Source: a virus. From it: a DNA stretch of 64,000 nt. This document shows positions 1 through 8,269 of this stretch, piece by piece. Each line of letters starts with the position of its first letter. Position 1 is the first letter of the stretch. Below the pieces are notes generated by a model, which was given only the letters and a program-made list of their open reading frames with translations, ran no database searches and was not told where the DNA came from. The translations under genes were made by a program, and so were the position numbers. The stretch lies in the IMG/VR virus record IMGVR_UViG_3300035670_000009, positions 124,001 to 188,000 of that record. The stretch is one strand, 5' to 3'.

Positions 1-526
1 CCGCGCGTTCGTCGAGCACAGCGTTTATGGGCGCCAGGTGTATCGGCCAATCTTTCGGCGCAATTTCAAAGGCGGGCGGCCAGGTCTTGTGAATGACCAG
101 CCTGCAAACAGCGTCGTTGCCGATCCACTCGTAAACGTCGTAATCGGCGCCCCAGCTGCGCTTGATAAACCGGCGGTATTCTGGGTCACCACCTACGGGA
201 ACCGGCTGCGTAGAATCAAACACCGTGTTTTCGTCCGCGTCGACAATCAAGATGTCAGCCGCGTGAATCGGCGCGGGCGCCCAGACTGGTGCTATCGCTG
301 GCTCACAGCCAACGCCGTAGAGCCATTTGATGCGCAAAGGGTGTTTGCGGATCGACTCGGCTGCGCGATAAAAACCCGGGTCGTCGTAGGCCAGATAAAA
401 ATCGGCCAATAGATATCTAACGTCGTCCGACGGCGCGACGAGCGGGTAGTCCAAACCGCTTTGGGGTTGAACGACGCCGATACCTCCGCGGCCGCCTGGC
501 GTGATGGTCGGATCTGCACAGCTCAT
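1..526 (-). CDS. Partial tail/fibre-region protein, C-terminus beyond window
   Basis: An open frame begins at an ATG at 526 and stays open for 175 codons to the left edge, so its C-terminus lies outside the window. The start follows TAGGAGCCGCC, a good Shine-Dalgarno with 5-6 nt spacing, and comes 8 nt after the stop of the upstream gene. The protein begins MSCADPTITPGGRGG and contains acidic and aromatic stretches (YLLADFYLAYDDPGF) but no motif I recognise. Its position after a run of baseplate and fibre-like genes suggests a virion or fibre-associated protein. One AGATATCT site lies inside it. Function is unknown. Confidence 0.75.
   Translation of the reverse strand, partial: MSCADPTITPGGRGGIGVVQPQSGLDYPLVAPSDDVRYLLADFYLAYDDPGFYRAAESIRKHPLRIKWLYGVGCEPAIAPVWAPAPIHAADILIVDADENTVFDSTQPVPVGGDPEYRRFIKRSWGADYDVYEWIGNDAVCRLVIHKTWPPAFEIAPKDWPIHLAPINAVLDERA
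411..418. repeat. AGATATCT dispersed palindrome, copy 1
   Basis: TAGATATCTA is symmetric over 10 bp. The site is coding and is read in the Arg-Tyr-Leu frame of the left-edge gene. Confidence 0.7.
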
Positions 527-534
527 GGCGGCTC

Positions 535-1494
535 CTAGCCACAGGTGTTGCAGCCGGAATCACCGAGGCGGCTACCGAGGACAACAAAGGACATTTGCGA
601 CACCTCGGATCCAAGCCGGGTGACGAAGTTCTGCAGCGTGTTTACGCCATCTCCAAACCGGTCAATCTGTTGCGTCAAGGCGTCCAGTTCTTCGCAACCG
701 CAACACGGCTGCGCGCAGAAATCGTTAAACAGCAGGCCGCCCGTGGCCGGACTGATTGATATGCATTCGCCGCCGCTGAAAACGTAAGTACCGTCGCCAG
801 AACACACGCCGTTAATGCACCGAATACATTCGGCGGTATCGGGCGTCTCGCAAACGCAGTCGACGTTTAGGTTCAAGCCAGAGATGGCGTTGAACACGAT
901 CCGGGGGTCGGCGTCACCGCCACTTTCTAAGACGAGCCGCATGTTAGTCCCAGCAACCAGCGTCACGTCGCCGTACACGTAATCGCTCAATTCGCCGCTG
1001 TTTGATACCCGTAACCGAGTTACACCTCGGATCATGGGCCGTATAGGATCAGTCTCGAGCAGGCCGCCCGCCGGGGTGAAGTAATACAACCCCGGCGGCA
1101 ACGTGTCGATTTCGTCCAGTCGGCCAATGACAACTTCGCCGATTGAATCGGTGAAATTGTCGACTCCCGCTAATGCGAAAGCCCGATTTGGCTGATAAGC
1201 GGTTTTGGCGATGTTCGCCGCCGCTACGTCTGGATTGTTGAGCGTATTGGTTTCGCCGCTGTCGTAACCGATTGTGATGTTGTAACCAGTCGCCGAAATC
1301 AGCAAACTCTTGAGATAAAATTTGGCTGGCTCGATGTTCAGGTCGACATGCACCGGCAAATAGAGCGCGACGAGAAAGCTGTCCGGCAGGCGAATCGTGT
1401 CTGTCGTGTCTGTTTTGGTGGCGCGCTCGGCCAGCGGATAAGATCGCTGCGAGTTGTGGTTAAGCCACTGTAGATTCCACTGGCCTAAAGGCAT
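535..1494 (-). CDS. Cys-rich virion/fibre-like protein (319 aa)
   Basis: Unrecognised 319-aa protein at the distal end of the baseplate/fibre gene run. The N-terminal two thirds is beta-rich and polar with few charged clusters, as in phage fibre or adaptor proteins. From about residue 205 it becomes cysteine-rich, with motifs such as VDCVCE, CIRCINGVCSG, CAQPCCGCEE and the C-terminal GCNTCG. This density of cysteines is unusual for a phage fibre and suggests disulfides or a bound metal in the mature particle. The start ATG at 1494 follows GAGGACCGGATA. It lies 13 nt after the stop of the 632-aa protein, consistent with co-transcription. The role is inferred from position only. Confidence 0.7.
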   Translation of the reverse strand: MPLGQWNLQWLNHNSQRSYPLAERATKTDTTDTIRLPDSFLVALYLPVHVDLNIEPAKFYLKSLLISATGYNITIGYDSGETNTLNNPDVAAANIAKTAYQPNRAFALAGVDNFTDSIGEVVIGRLDEIDTLPPGLYYFTPAGGLLETDPIRPMIRGVTRLRVSNSGELSDYVYGDVTLVAGTNMRLVLESGGDADPRIVFNAISGLNLNVDCVCETPDTAECIRCINGVCSGDGTYVFSGGECISISPATGGLLFNDFCAQPCCGCEELDALTQQIDRFGDGVNTLQNFVTRLGSEVSQMSFVVLGSRLGDSGCNTCG

Positions 1495-1507
1495 TATCCG
1501 GTCCTCC

Positions 1508-3406
1508 TCACTCGGTGGCGGGGACCGTGATTACACCTGACAGTCGCAACAGGCCGACTTCGCCTGCATAGCTGTCCGCACTGCCTGTGCGACTGAGCGT
1601 CACCAGGATCGTATCGCCTTCGGCGATTACGAAGGCCTCGCTAGAAATCTCAATTGGTGTGTCAATCGCCAGCGAACTGGCGGGCACGTCGAAGGCAATC
1701 TCTGTTTCTTCCGCGACACCGGGGAGGGCTGGCATGCCCGACGTAATTGTTCCGGCCGGGCGGGGCAGGCGGCGATAGGACATTGAGAGCACAGGAAGAA
1801 CGGCTGTAGCGCGACCGAAAATCTGCGCGCGTACGCGCATCTCTAGGTTATTACCGAGGTTGGCGCTGGGGACGTTGAGGCGCACGCGCACCAGCGAATC
1901 CTGTCCTTGCGGAAAGCCCAGGTACGGGATGTCGAGATAAAGGCGCTCAACTGTATCGGAGAGCCGAATGATCTGCGGCGCAATTTCCCTTTCCACAAGC
2001 TGGTCGTCGTATGAAACTGTGACCAAGCCCTGGTAGAGTAAAGAGGTGTCGTTTGAAGGCAGGTCGAGCGCAGTTTTTTCAGCGGCCGTAAGCCCTCGAG
2101 TGCGCGTTCCAGCAAGCACGATCGGCCCGGCGCCTACGCGAAGACCCTCGGCAATCCAGCCTTTGCGAAACTTGAAGTCTGAGGTGATTTGCTTGTAAAC
2201 GCGGCTGCCCACAACCTCGGTCGGGTCGTCGACTAGCGCAAGATTAAGCCCCAGTTCCAAGTCGCCCGTAAGCGGCTGCTCGCGCGTGGCCAATGTGCCG
2301 TCGCAGTTCGCAATAGTAATTGGACTGTCGACGGCGGGCTTGAGGCTTGTAACCACAGACCGATCGTTGCCGAAAAGCATCCGCAAATAAACGACGATCA
2401 CCCGCATACGTTCTTCGCGGGGGCAGGCGGCGAGCGACGCAGATGACTCGACTGAAAGCGTGTCGAGATCGGCGGGCCACGGCACGTCGCCGTAGCAGTC
2501 GCTCATCCACCAGATGCCGTTAACGTCGCAGATGCACAGACCGTCGCTGCCCAGTGGAATTTCTGTGGCACCAACGTTGTTTACGCCTTTGTCCCAAAGC
2601 ATGGCCACAGCCTGCAGCGGCATCGGCGGCCATACAAGCGAAAGAGCCGCATGTTGCGAAAAGTTGTAGCCAAACTTCGCGCCGACAGGCGCACGTCCCT
2701 GAAAAACTTCGTGGTCGGCAGGCAGCCAGCCTTCTCGAGTGGCGTCGGCATTGTCGACCGTGTGAACTCCCGCAGTTGCGGCAACGTCGGGATCGTGATC
2801 TCCGGCCGGAAGCGCCACAAGCTCAAAGCGGTAGTGAATGTGGTCTTCAAGAAAGTCCCGCATCTGCGGCATCACGACGACCCAAGGATCGTCGGCGCAG
2901 TTATCTTTGACGCCCTGAACGTAGCAGACGCTGACCGTAACCGGCGGGCGTTGCTTAACGAGTTTTCCTGCCTCCGCCGACGACAAGTAATATCGACCTG
3001 CGGCCACAGGCGCCGATACGGCGTTGGTGATCTCGGGCAGCCGCACGACGCCGTGGAGTACGATGTCGGCGAGCGTCGCGTTTTTCTTTTTGTAGCACAG
3101 GCCCAGCACGTCACTCGACGGCAATGGAACGAGCGTCTGCGTCTCTTGGTCGGTGTCGACAGCTGCGAGCGCCAGCTCGTAGCGCTGCGTCGCGGCGTTC
3201 CAGAAAACGGGCTGGCCGGGCAGCACGTCTGGCGCGATCGTGGCGTCGACGTCGAAGATCGCCTGGCCCAGCGCCGCGGCGTCCAGGCGCTGCTTCAGGT
3301 ACTCAGTCCGGTCGACCAGTGCGCGGTCAGGACGGCTTACGACGCCTGCCTGCACCGGCTCACCGGGTGTGACGTGCTTGATATTGCTTAGCCAGTTATT
3401 GGACAT
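1508..3406 (-). CDS. Tail fibre/baseplate-associated structural protein (632 aa)
   Basis: A 632-aa protein, beta-rich, with an N-terminal segment RPDRALVDRTEYLKQRL that looks like an attachment helix. The rest is long stretches of alternating polar and hydrophobic residues typical of fibre or baseplate-periphery proteins. No enzymatic motif is visible. It lies downstream of the J-like and wedge genes, where tail-fibre proteins usually lie. The start codon at 3406 sits inside a small hairpin (GGAC-ACGGAT-GTCC) just after a GGGAGG Shine-Dalgarno, and a second hairpin lies 10 nt further upstream, so initiation may be controlled by RNA structure. The structural assignment is inference. Confidence 0.7.
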   Translation of the reverse strand: MSNNWLSNIKHVTPGEPVQAGVVSRPDRALVDRTEYLKQRLDAAALGQAIFDVDATIAPDVLPGQPVFWNAATQRYELALAAVDTDQETQTLVPLPSSDVLGLCYKKKNATLADIVLHGVVRLPEITNAVSAPVAAGRYYLSSAEAGKLVKQRPPVTVSVCYVQGVKDNCADDPWVVVMPQMRDFLEDHIHYRFELVALPAGDHDPDVAATAGVHTVDNADATREGWLPADHEVFQGRAPVGAKFGYNFSQHAALSLVWPPMPLQAVAMLWDKGVNNVGATEIPLGSDGLCICDVNGIWWMSDCYGDVPWPADLDTLSVESSASLAACPREERMRVIVVYLRMLFGNDRSVVTSLKPAVDSPITIANCDGTLATREQPLTGDLELGLNLALVDDPTEVVGSRVYKQITSDFKFRKGWIAEGLRVGAGPIVLAGTRTRGLTAAEKTALDLPSNDTSLLYQGLVTVSYDDQLVEREIAPQIIRLSDTVERLYLDIPYLGFPQGQDSLVRVRLNVPSANLGNNLEMRVRAQIFGRATAVLPVLSMSYRRLPRPAGTITSGMPALPGVAEETEIAFDVPASSLAIDTPIEISSEAFVIAEGDTILVTLSRTGSADSYAGEVGLLRLSGVITVPATE

Positions 3407-3414
3407 CCGTGTCC
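3401..3414 (-). promoter_or_regulatory. Hairpin over the start codon of the 632-aa gene
   Basis: On the minus strand GGAC-ACGGAT-GTCC forms a 4-bp stem with a hexaloop. The ATG start codon is at 3406-3404 and straddles loop and stem. It belongs to the C-ANGGAD-G loop family seen at several other gene starts. Confidence 0.55.
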
Positions 3415-3423
3415 TCCCAGGAG

Positions 3424-3441
3424 TTCACACATCCGTGTGAA
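3424..3441 (-). promoter_or_regulatory. Perfect 7-bp hairpin with GGAT loop
   Basis: TTCACAC-GGAT-GTGTGAA on the minus strand lies in the 43-nt gap between the 208-aa and 632-aa genes, just upstream of the start-codon hairpin. There is no U-run, so it is not a simple terminator. Confidence 0.6.
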
Positions 3442-3449
3442 TCCAGCTG

Positions 3450-4076
3450 TTATTCAAATGCGATGTCCCAGGTGATGCCAATCTGCGACGAGGCTTCTTT
3501 GGTGACCTGGTTTTCGACGGCGAACGTGGTGCGCGCGAAGATAACGTCCTTCGTACGGTCGCTAAACTCCGGTGCAGCCACCAGGGCGGCGGAGTAGATC
3601 TTGCTGTTCACGCCGCTGCTGAAGTCTTTGCCGTGAACTCCGGATAGGCCCGAGGTCTGCGCGAAGAACGTGAGCTGGTTGCCGCTCTCGTTTGCCACGA
3701 AGTAATCCTCGTAGCCCGGCGAGATACTCAAGGCAGGTTCGACGCGCAGCTCGACCCGCAGGAAGTCCTGGGTGGCGCTCACGGCCAATTCGTTGTAGTA
3801 GTCGACGCCGAGGTCCCGGTCGAACGCTGAGACGCTGACTGGGTCTTCCGGGTCAGCGACGTTTTCGTACTCGATGTACATCCCTGCCACATGAAAACTT
3901 GGGCGCCCGGCCTGGTAGCGGTAACCAATCTGTCGGGCGGCGATATAGCCCCAGGAGAACTGGATCTGGTTGCGTTGCGTGTGGAGCGGCGTTATGAGCC
4001 CGGACGGTTCCACCCGCCAAAGAGTGACCCGGCCGCGCACACCCGAACCGTTAATGCCGATTTTATCGCGGGCCAT
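3450..4076 (-). CDS. Tail structural protein (208 aa), unassigned
   Basis: A 208-aa beta-rich protein with no catalytic motif that I recognise. It starts MARDKIGINGSGVRG at an ATG preceded by AAGGAAGCATC and lies 9 nt after the stop of the 527-aa baseplate protein. The sequence carries aromatic-rich segments such as FSWGYIAARQIGYRY and an acidic loop near residue 70. Position between wedge and fibre genes suggests a baseplate or fibre-adaptor protein. It ends in the hairpin-rich gap ahead of the 632-aa gene, which may be a processing or regulatory boundary. Function is inferred from position only. Confidence 0.65.
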   Translation of the reverse strand: MARDKIGINGSGVRGRVTLWRVEPSGLITPLHTQRNQIQFSWGYIAARQIGYRYQAGRPSFHVAGMYIEYENVADPEDPVSVSAFDRDLGVDYYNELAVSATQDFLRVELRVEPALSISPGYEDYFVANESGNQLTFFAQTSGLSGVHGKDFSSGVNSKIYSAALVAAPEFSDRTKDVIFARTTFAVENQVTKEASSQIGITWDIAFE

Positions 4077-4085
4077 GATGCTTCC

Positions 4086-5669
4086 TTATTGACACGTCCC
4101 AGAAATGACTCTCAGCGTCGCCCCGCGGTCGTAGACTAGTTCTTCTGACACGCTGTCAAACTGCGGCGCCATTCCGGTAAACGAGGTCGCGGTGTCGGTC
4201 ACGTTTTCCTCGCCGTCTAGGGCGTCCCGGATGCCGCCAATCTCGTAAATAACGATCATGGCGGCCTGGGGCGGCATAAGCTGGCGCAGGTGCCTCATAT
4301 TGTACAGGCCGAGCCGATTTTGCCCCAATGCCGCGCCTTTGATGCGCACGAGAAAAACGTTGTTTCTTAGGACATTTTCAGCAATGAAACGCAACGGATT
4401 GATTGTGGCAGGAAGATTGCTCGCAGTCGGCTCGCCGTCAGGATTTGTGCGCTCGTCGAGCACGTGCGCAAGCGTGCCGCGCCGCTGGCGGCGAGGAACA
4501 CACGGGTCGACTGGGACCAGCGCTTCAGAAATCCCCCGGGCGTGCAGTTCGTCAAAAAAGCGCGCGACATCGGCTGGAAAGCCGCCTAGCGCGAACCGCA
4601 CGCAGGTGTAACCAGACGGATGCGCCGTGTCGACAATTAGCGGCAACTCTTTGTTCTCAAAGACCAAATCGCCGTAGAAGCAGGCAGAAAGAAACCCGCT
4701 GTCCAGGGCAAGCGCGGTAATTGTCTCGGGAACTATCCCGCTCGTTAGCTCTACGATCTCCACAGAATCAACCAGCGCCGCACCCGCGCGCAGCTGCGCG
4801 CCAATCGTCACAACGGGCGTAGCGTCTTCGGGAAACCGGTAAACGTGCTTATCAGTGACAATCAGCGTGCCGTGCGCGTCGCGCTGGAGCACTTCGACAA
4901 CCTCGCCGTCTTCGCGGGCAACGGCTACCCCTGTGATTGCCGCCAAGGCCAGGTCAAGATCGGCGGCCGTGGCGCCGCCGTTAACAAGCCCTGAAAACAC
5001 GGCATTCATGAACTCCTTGGCGCCCGAGCTAGTGCGCAGTTTGATGCCCAGGGAGTACGCGAACTGCGTGTAAACGTATTCGTAATCAAATTGGCCCTGG
5101 AAAGCCCAGAGCGTGATCTCTTCGTCAACAAGCTGCCCATTTTCGTAAATACCCCGCTTGAGCAGCGCGAGTTGTTCGAATGGGTCCTCGACGAACACGA
5201 TTGCGTTGCGCTCTTGATCGATCGCGTAGTCGACGTTTTCAGACAAAGCAAATGTTGGCGCAATGAGCCGATCTAAAATCTGCCCAGCTCCGACGAGTTT
5301 CTCTGGCCGCGGGTAAGCAAAGAAAGGCTGCTCGGCCGCAGTGTCGAAAACCAGCGCGCCGTTAAACAACTCAGTCGTGCGGTCGAAACGCGCAATGCTT
5401 GTTAACACGCTATTGCGTTGACTCTTGCGCAGCACGACGGGCGTCCACAACTCCGTGTGATAAAGTGGCACGTCGAAACGACTGAGCGCCGCTACCGTTT
5501 CCAGAATGTTGCGATGGTTCTGTGCTGCCAACAGCGCAGTGCCCTCGGCATACGAGTTGACTTGATCTGCCCGGCTATACGTACGCGACCAGAAACTGCC
5601 CAGCAGCGCCAGCATGTCGCGGCCGCGGTCGAGGTCCGAGCCGGGATAGACAAAAGACGGTGTTTTCAT
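4086..5669 (-). CDS. Baseplate protein downstream of J-like gene (527 aa)
   Basis: A 527-aa protein directly after the J-like baseplate gene, the position held in many contractile-tail phages by the tail protein I or gp7-type wedge component. The N-terminus (DLDRGRDMLALLGSFWSRTY) is helical, followed by mixed alpha/beta sequence with IDQERNAIVFVEDPFEQL near residue 155. No enzyme motif is visible. The ATG at 5669 is preceded by AGGTGACGC and lies 7 nt after the upstream stop, so translation is probably coupled. The assignment to the wedge rests on gene order and length rather than on a recognised family signature. Confidence 0.65.
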   Translation of the reverse strand: MKTPSFVYPGSDLDRGRDMLALLGSFWSRTYSRADQVNSYAEGTALLAAQNHRNILETVAALSRFDVPLYHTELWTPVVLRKSQRNSVLTSIARFDRTTELFNGALVFDTAAEQPFFAYPRPEKLVGAGQILDRLIAPTFALSENVDYAIDQERNAIVFVEDPFEQLALLKRGIYENGQLVDEEITLWAFQGQFDYEYVYTQFAYSLGIKLRTSSGAKEFMNAVFSGLVNGGATAADLDLALAAITGVAVAREDGEVVEVLQRDAHGTLIVTDKHVYRFPEDATPVVTIGAQLRAGAALVDSVEIVELTSGIVPETITALALDSGFLSACFYGDLVFENKELPLIVDTAHPSGYTCVRFALGGFPADVARFFDELHARGISEALVPVDPCVPRRQRRGTLAHVLDERTNPDGEPTASNLPATINPLRFIAENVLRNNVFLVRIKGAALGQNRLGLYNMRHLRQLMPPQAAMIVIYEIGGIRDALDGEENVTDTATSFTGMAPQFDSVSEELVYDRGATLRVISGTCQ

Positions 5670-5676
5670 GCGTCAC

Positions 5677-7320
5677 CTAGTCGGCAAAGCCCGCGACTTC
5701 GACAGAAATGGCGATGTCTTCTAGACCGACAAGAAAGACCGTCGTACGACCAGTCACCAGTCGCCCCGGATCATTAGGAATCGTTAACAACGTACTGTCT
5801 CGCAGGTACTGAATCGCCCCGTCCGGACGGCGAATGCGGCCAAACATATCGATGGCGCTCACGGCCTGGCGGCCCGATAGATATCTATGCGCGACGCCGT
5901 TAATGACCGAACTGTGGAGCTGGCCAGAAAATCCGATTTTTTGAATTTCCTCAACCAGGGCGAGCTTGATTGCAGCAGTGTCAATCGTCGCAGTTGTGTT
6001 TTCTTTGCGGATCGTGAAATTGATCTTCGTGAAACAAGGGACGGCCGCTTTGACGAGCACATCTGCCGACCGGCTGCGCACGTCGCGACGGTTGAGAAAA
6101 TCCTGCACGTCGTCGATAAGCGGCAGGCTCGCAGTGGTCACTGTGTAGTACGCGCGACTTTGGTTTACTACTAAGCCAGTCGACACCGTGTCGGTGTCCT
6201 CAAACTGAATGACAGCGGTCTGGTAGCGCGTGTACGCGCTTTCGGCCGTGGTTGTGATATCAGGAACGTGGTCGAGCTGGCTGAGATCTGTGCCGCGAAT
6301 ATCGTTGACAATCTCGTACCCGGTTGCCGTTTTGTCGTTCGGCTTGGTGACGCGGCGGACCTCGTAGAACCCTGGCGCTGTGTCGCGCTCCAAGGTGACC
6401 TGCCAACGTGTGCCGATCGTTCCTTCGCCAATGTAAACGGCCGTCAGCAAATGCTCTTTTTCCTGCGCGGCATAATGGGTTTGGCAATAGATATCTATTC
6501 GCCCGCCGCCCGAGACCGGAAACAAACCGTGCTGGTCACGCTGCTGCTCCGGATCGCCGCAGCCCAAAACGGAAAAATGCGGAATATTGGCGAACGCCGC
6601 TTGATTGCGAATAGCAGCTGCGTAACTTGCCCGCCCGCCAATAGTTTTAGCCGCCAGTCCAGAAGGAAGGCGGGTCAAATAATCTGCATTGCTTTCAGGC
6701 GCGGCGCCGGAAACAAAATCTACCGCCGCAAACGCCTCGCGCATGTTGTTGGGCACAAAATCTGGGACAAGTGTTGCTCCGCGGCGGATGTTCCCGGCCA
6801 CGCCGATTTCTAGCGCCTGCATGAGAATATTTATGGAATAGGTGCCGTCTCCCACAGCAATCATTTCCAATTCATCGGCACTTCTCGCGGCTGTCCCCGG
6901 CGGCACGGCAATCACGGACGCCACGGGCCGAAACTCGACGCCATCTGCCGCAAACGTGATATTGTCCGAAATCGCTGTGCTGACAGGAAGATTGAACACG
7001 ATGGTGGCCTCGCCCTTGGAACGAGTGCCGTTATTGCGTACGAGGTTGAAGTTCGACAGCACCTGGTCAACCAGCTCGGGCTCAGCCAACACCGGGTTGG
7101 CATTGATCTGCAGCAGGCTGTTACTCTGCAACACGCGATCAATGTTCTCCCGTACGGCGGCGTTAAGTGCGGCGTTAAAGTAAAGTACGAGGTCGTGAAA
7201 AACGCCCCGAGTCAGCTCGACGTCAGGGTGCTTTTCTTGCATGTACTGCGTAAACAGCGCGAACATTCGGTCGACTGTCGCGCCGTCGAGCTCGTCAAGT
7301 TTGGCAATTTCCAGGGGCAT
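5677..7320 (-). CDS. Baseplate J-like protein (gp6/J-type wedge)
   Basis: A 547-aa protein with the build of the baseplate J family. It has a helical N-terminus with a short signature LTRGVFHDLVLYFNAAL and a domain of the TIVFNLPVSTAISDNITF type, in which a beta-stranded quantity is followed by an entry-type segment. A later region reads SNADYLTRLPSGLAAKTIGG, and the C-terminal half has repeated small beta elements. In Mu and P2-like phages J forms the wedge arms of the baseplate. The start overlaps the stop of the gp25-like gene as TAATG, giving tight coupling. Two AGATATCT sites lie within the gene. Confidence 0.82.
   Translation of the reverse strand: MPLEIAKLDELDGATVDRMFALFTQYMQEKHPDVELTRGVFHDLVLYFNAALNAAVRENIDRVLQSNSLLQINANPVLAEPELVDQVLSNFNLVRNNGTRSKGEATIVFNLPVSTAISDNITFAADGVEFRPVASVIAVPPGTAARSADELEMIAVGDGTYSINILMQALEIGVAGNIRRGATLVPDFVPNNMREAFAAVDFVSGAAPESNADYLTRLPSGLAAKTIGGRASYAAAIRNQAAFANIPHFSVLGCGDPEQQRDQHGLFPVSGGGRIDIYCQTHYAAQEKEHLLTAVYIGEGTIGTRWQVTLERDTAPGFYEVRRVTKPNDKTATGYEIVNDIRGTDLSQLDHVPDITTTAESAYTRYQTAVIQFEDTDTVSTGLVVNQSRAYYTVTTASLPLIDDVQDFLNRRDVRSRSADVLVKAAVPCFTKINFTIRKENTTATIDTAAIKLALVEEIQKIGFSGQLHSSVINGVAHRYLSGRQAVSAIDMFGRIRRPDGAIQYLRDSTLLTIPNDPGRLVTGRTTVFLVGLEDIAISVEVAGFAD
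5879..5886. repeat. AGATATCT dispersed palindrome, copy 2
   Basis: Symmetric over 12 bp (ATAGATATCTAT, 5877-5888). It is coding in the J-like gene, in the Arg-Tyr-Leu frame. Confidence 0.7.
6489..6496. repeat. AGATATCT dispersed palindrome, copy 3
   Basis: Symmetric over 14 bp (AATAGATATCTATT, 6486-6499), identical to the intergenic copy at 26966. Here it is coding, in the Asp-Ile-Tyr frame of the J-like gene. Confidence 0.75.
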
Positions 7321-7796
7321 TACGACACCTGTGGCAATGTTTCAATAGGAAAAACAATAGTTCTGCTTGTGCCTGCGCGACTTACAACCGTGACCCGCAG
7401 GTCGGCATATCCGGGTTGAAGAGTTGCGTTTGTCAAAATCGCCTGGTCAAAACGTTCATCGTCGGGCATTTCCTCATATTCCTCACGGCGAAGGTTACGA
7501 GTAATTTCAAGACTGGCGAGTACAAAATTAGACAACAGATCACTCTGCGTTCGCACACGGCCCTGCCGAACATCCGTCATAAAGTCACAACCCCGGTCGG
7601 GCCTGTATGGCATTGAACCACGTTCAGTCAAGAACTCTAGCGCCCACCGCTGCGCCAACTTTTGCGCACCTGTGCAAATTTTACCGCTACTGCTTTCGGC
7701 ATAAAGCGCCATGTCTTGCAGTCCGTCCGAGCGGTCTGCGACTGGTTGAAAAGCGAGGTAGTCGTATTTGCGGTTGACAAAATCTTTGAGGGACAT
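7320..7796 (-). CDS. GpW/gp25-like baseplate wedge protein
   Basis: A 158-aa protein in the size range of the GpW/gp25 family. It has the expected layout: a short N-terminus, AQKLAQRWALEFLTERGSM followed by a Gly/Asp turn (PDRGCDFM), a central helix, then YADLRVTVVSRAGTSRTIVF at the C-terminal sheet. In T4 gp25 is a wedge component that initiates sheath assembly. Its order, immediately before the J-like gene, is the usual one. The start ATG follows GGAGGGTAACTC and the stop overlaps the J-like start (TAATG). Confidence 0.8.
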   Translation of the reverse strand: MSLKDFVNRKYDYLAFQPVADRSDGLQDMALYAESSSGKICTGAQKLAQRWALEFLTERGSMPYRPDRGCDFMTDVRQGRVRTQSDLLSNFVLASLEITRNLRREEYEEMPDDERFDQAILTNATLQPGYADLRVTVVSRAGTSRTIVFPIETLPQVS

Positions 7797-7799
7797 GAG

Positions 7800-8267
7800 T
7801 TACCCTCCGTGTGCGCTGCCGACGTTAATAGTATTTTCCACAGCTTGCTTAAAAAACGAAAACACGCCTCTGCCGCCTAATCCGTGGCCCTTTAGCCGCC
7901 CGTGCATTAAAGACGCGCAGCGCACAAGAGAGGCGTGCCGCATACGAAAAGCGCGCTCTTCACTGGCCATAAAATCGGCCTGCCACTTCATTGCGATCAG
8001 GTCGCCCGAGTTGCCGCCTTGCTGCCCAGGACCCGCCAAAATGGTTTCAGAGTAAAGCTGATTGATGTTGTTGCGATCCCACGGCGGGTTGTGCAAACTG
8101 GGCACATCGAGCAGGTCTCGGGTTTTAAGCTCCTCGGGTGTGTGCCACAGTCGGAGATCGCTCTGTGTTTTGAACTGCTCAGACATCTTCTGAGCTTTCT
8201 GTTCCAGATCGCTGATCCGCTTTGAGTACTTCGGATCGACCTGTCCGCGGCTGGTACCGTGTCCCAT
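7800..8267 (-). CDS. Unknown 155-aa protein between sigma factor and gp25-like gene
   Basis: A basic, mostly helical 155-aa protein without a family that I recognise. Residues 1-35 (KRISDLEQKAQKMSEQF) could form a short coiled coil. The C-terminal part is Gly-rich (GRLKGHGLGGRGVFSFF), which could bind the baseplate or membrane. The start follows GGAGGGTTCTAAAA, a strong Shine-Dalgarno. It is translated between the sigma-like gene and the gp25-like gene with gaps of 2 and 3 nt, so it should be made together with them. It could be a baseplate component or a partner of the sigma factor; neither can be shown here. Confidence 0.65.
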   Translation of the reverse strand: MGHGTSRGQVDPKYSKRISDLEQKAQKMSEQFKTQSDLRLWHTPEELKTRDLLDVPSLHNPPWDRNNINQLYSETILAGPGQQGGNSGDLIAMKWQADFMASEERAFRMRHASLVRCASLMHGRLKGHGLGGRGVFSFFKQAVENTINVGSAHGG

Positions 8268-8269
8268 TT

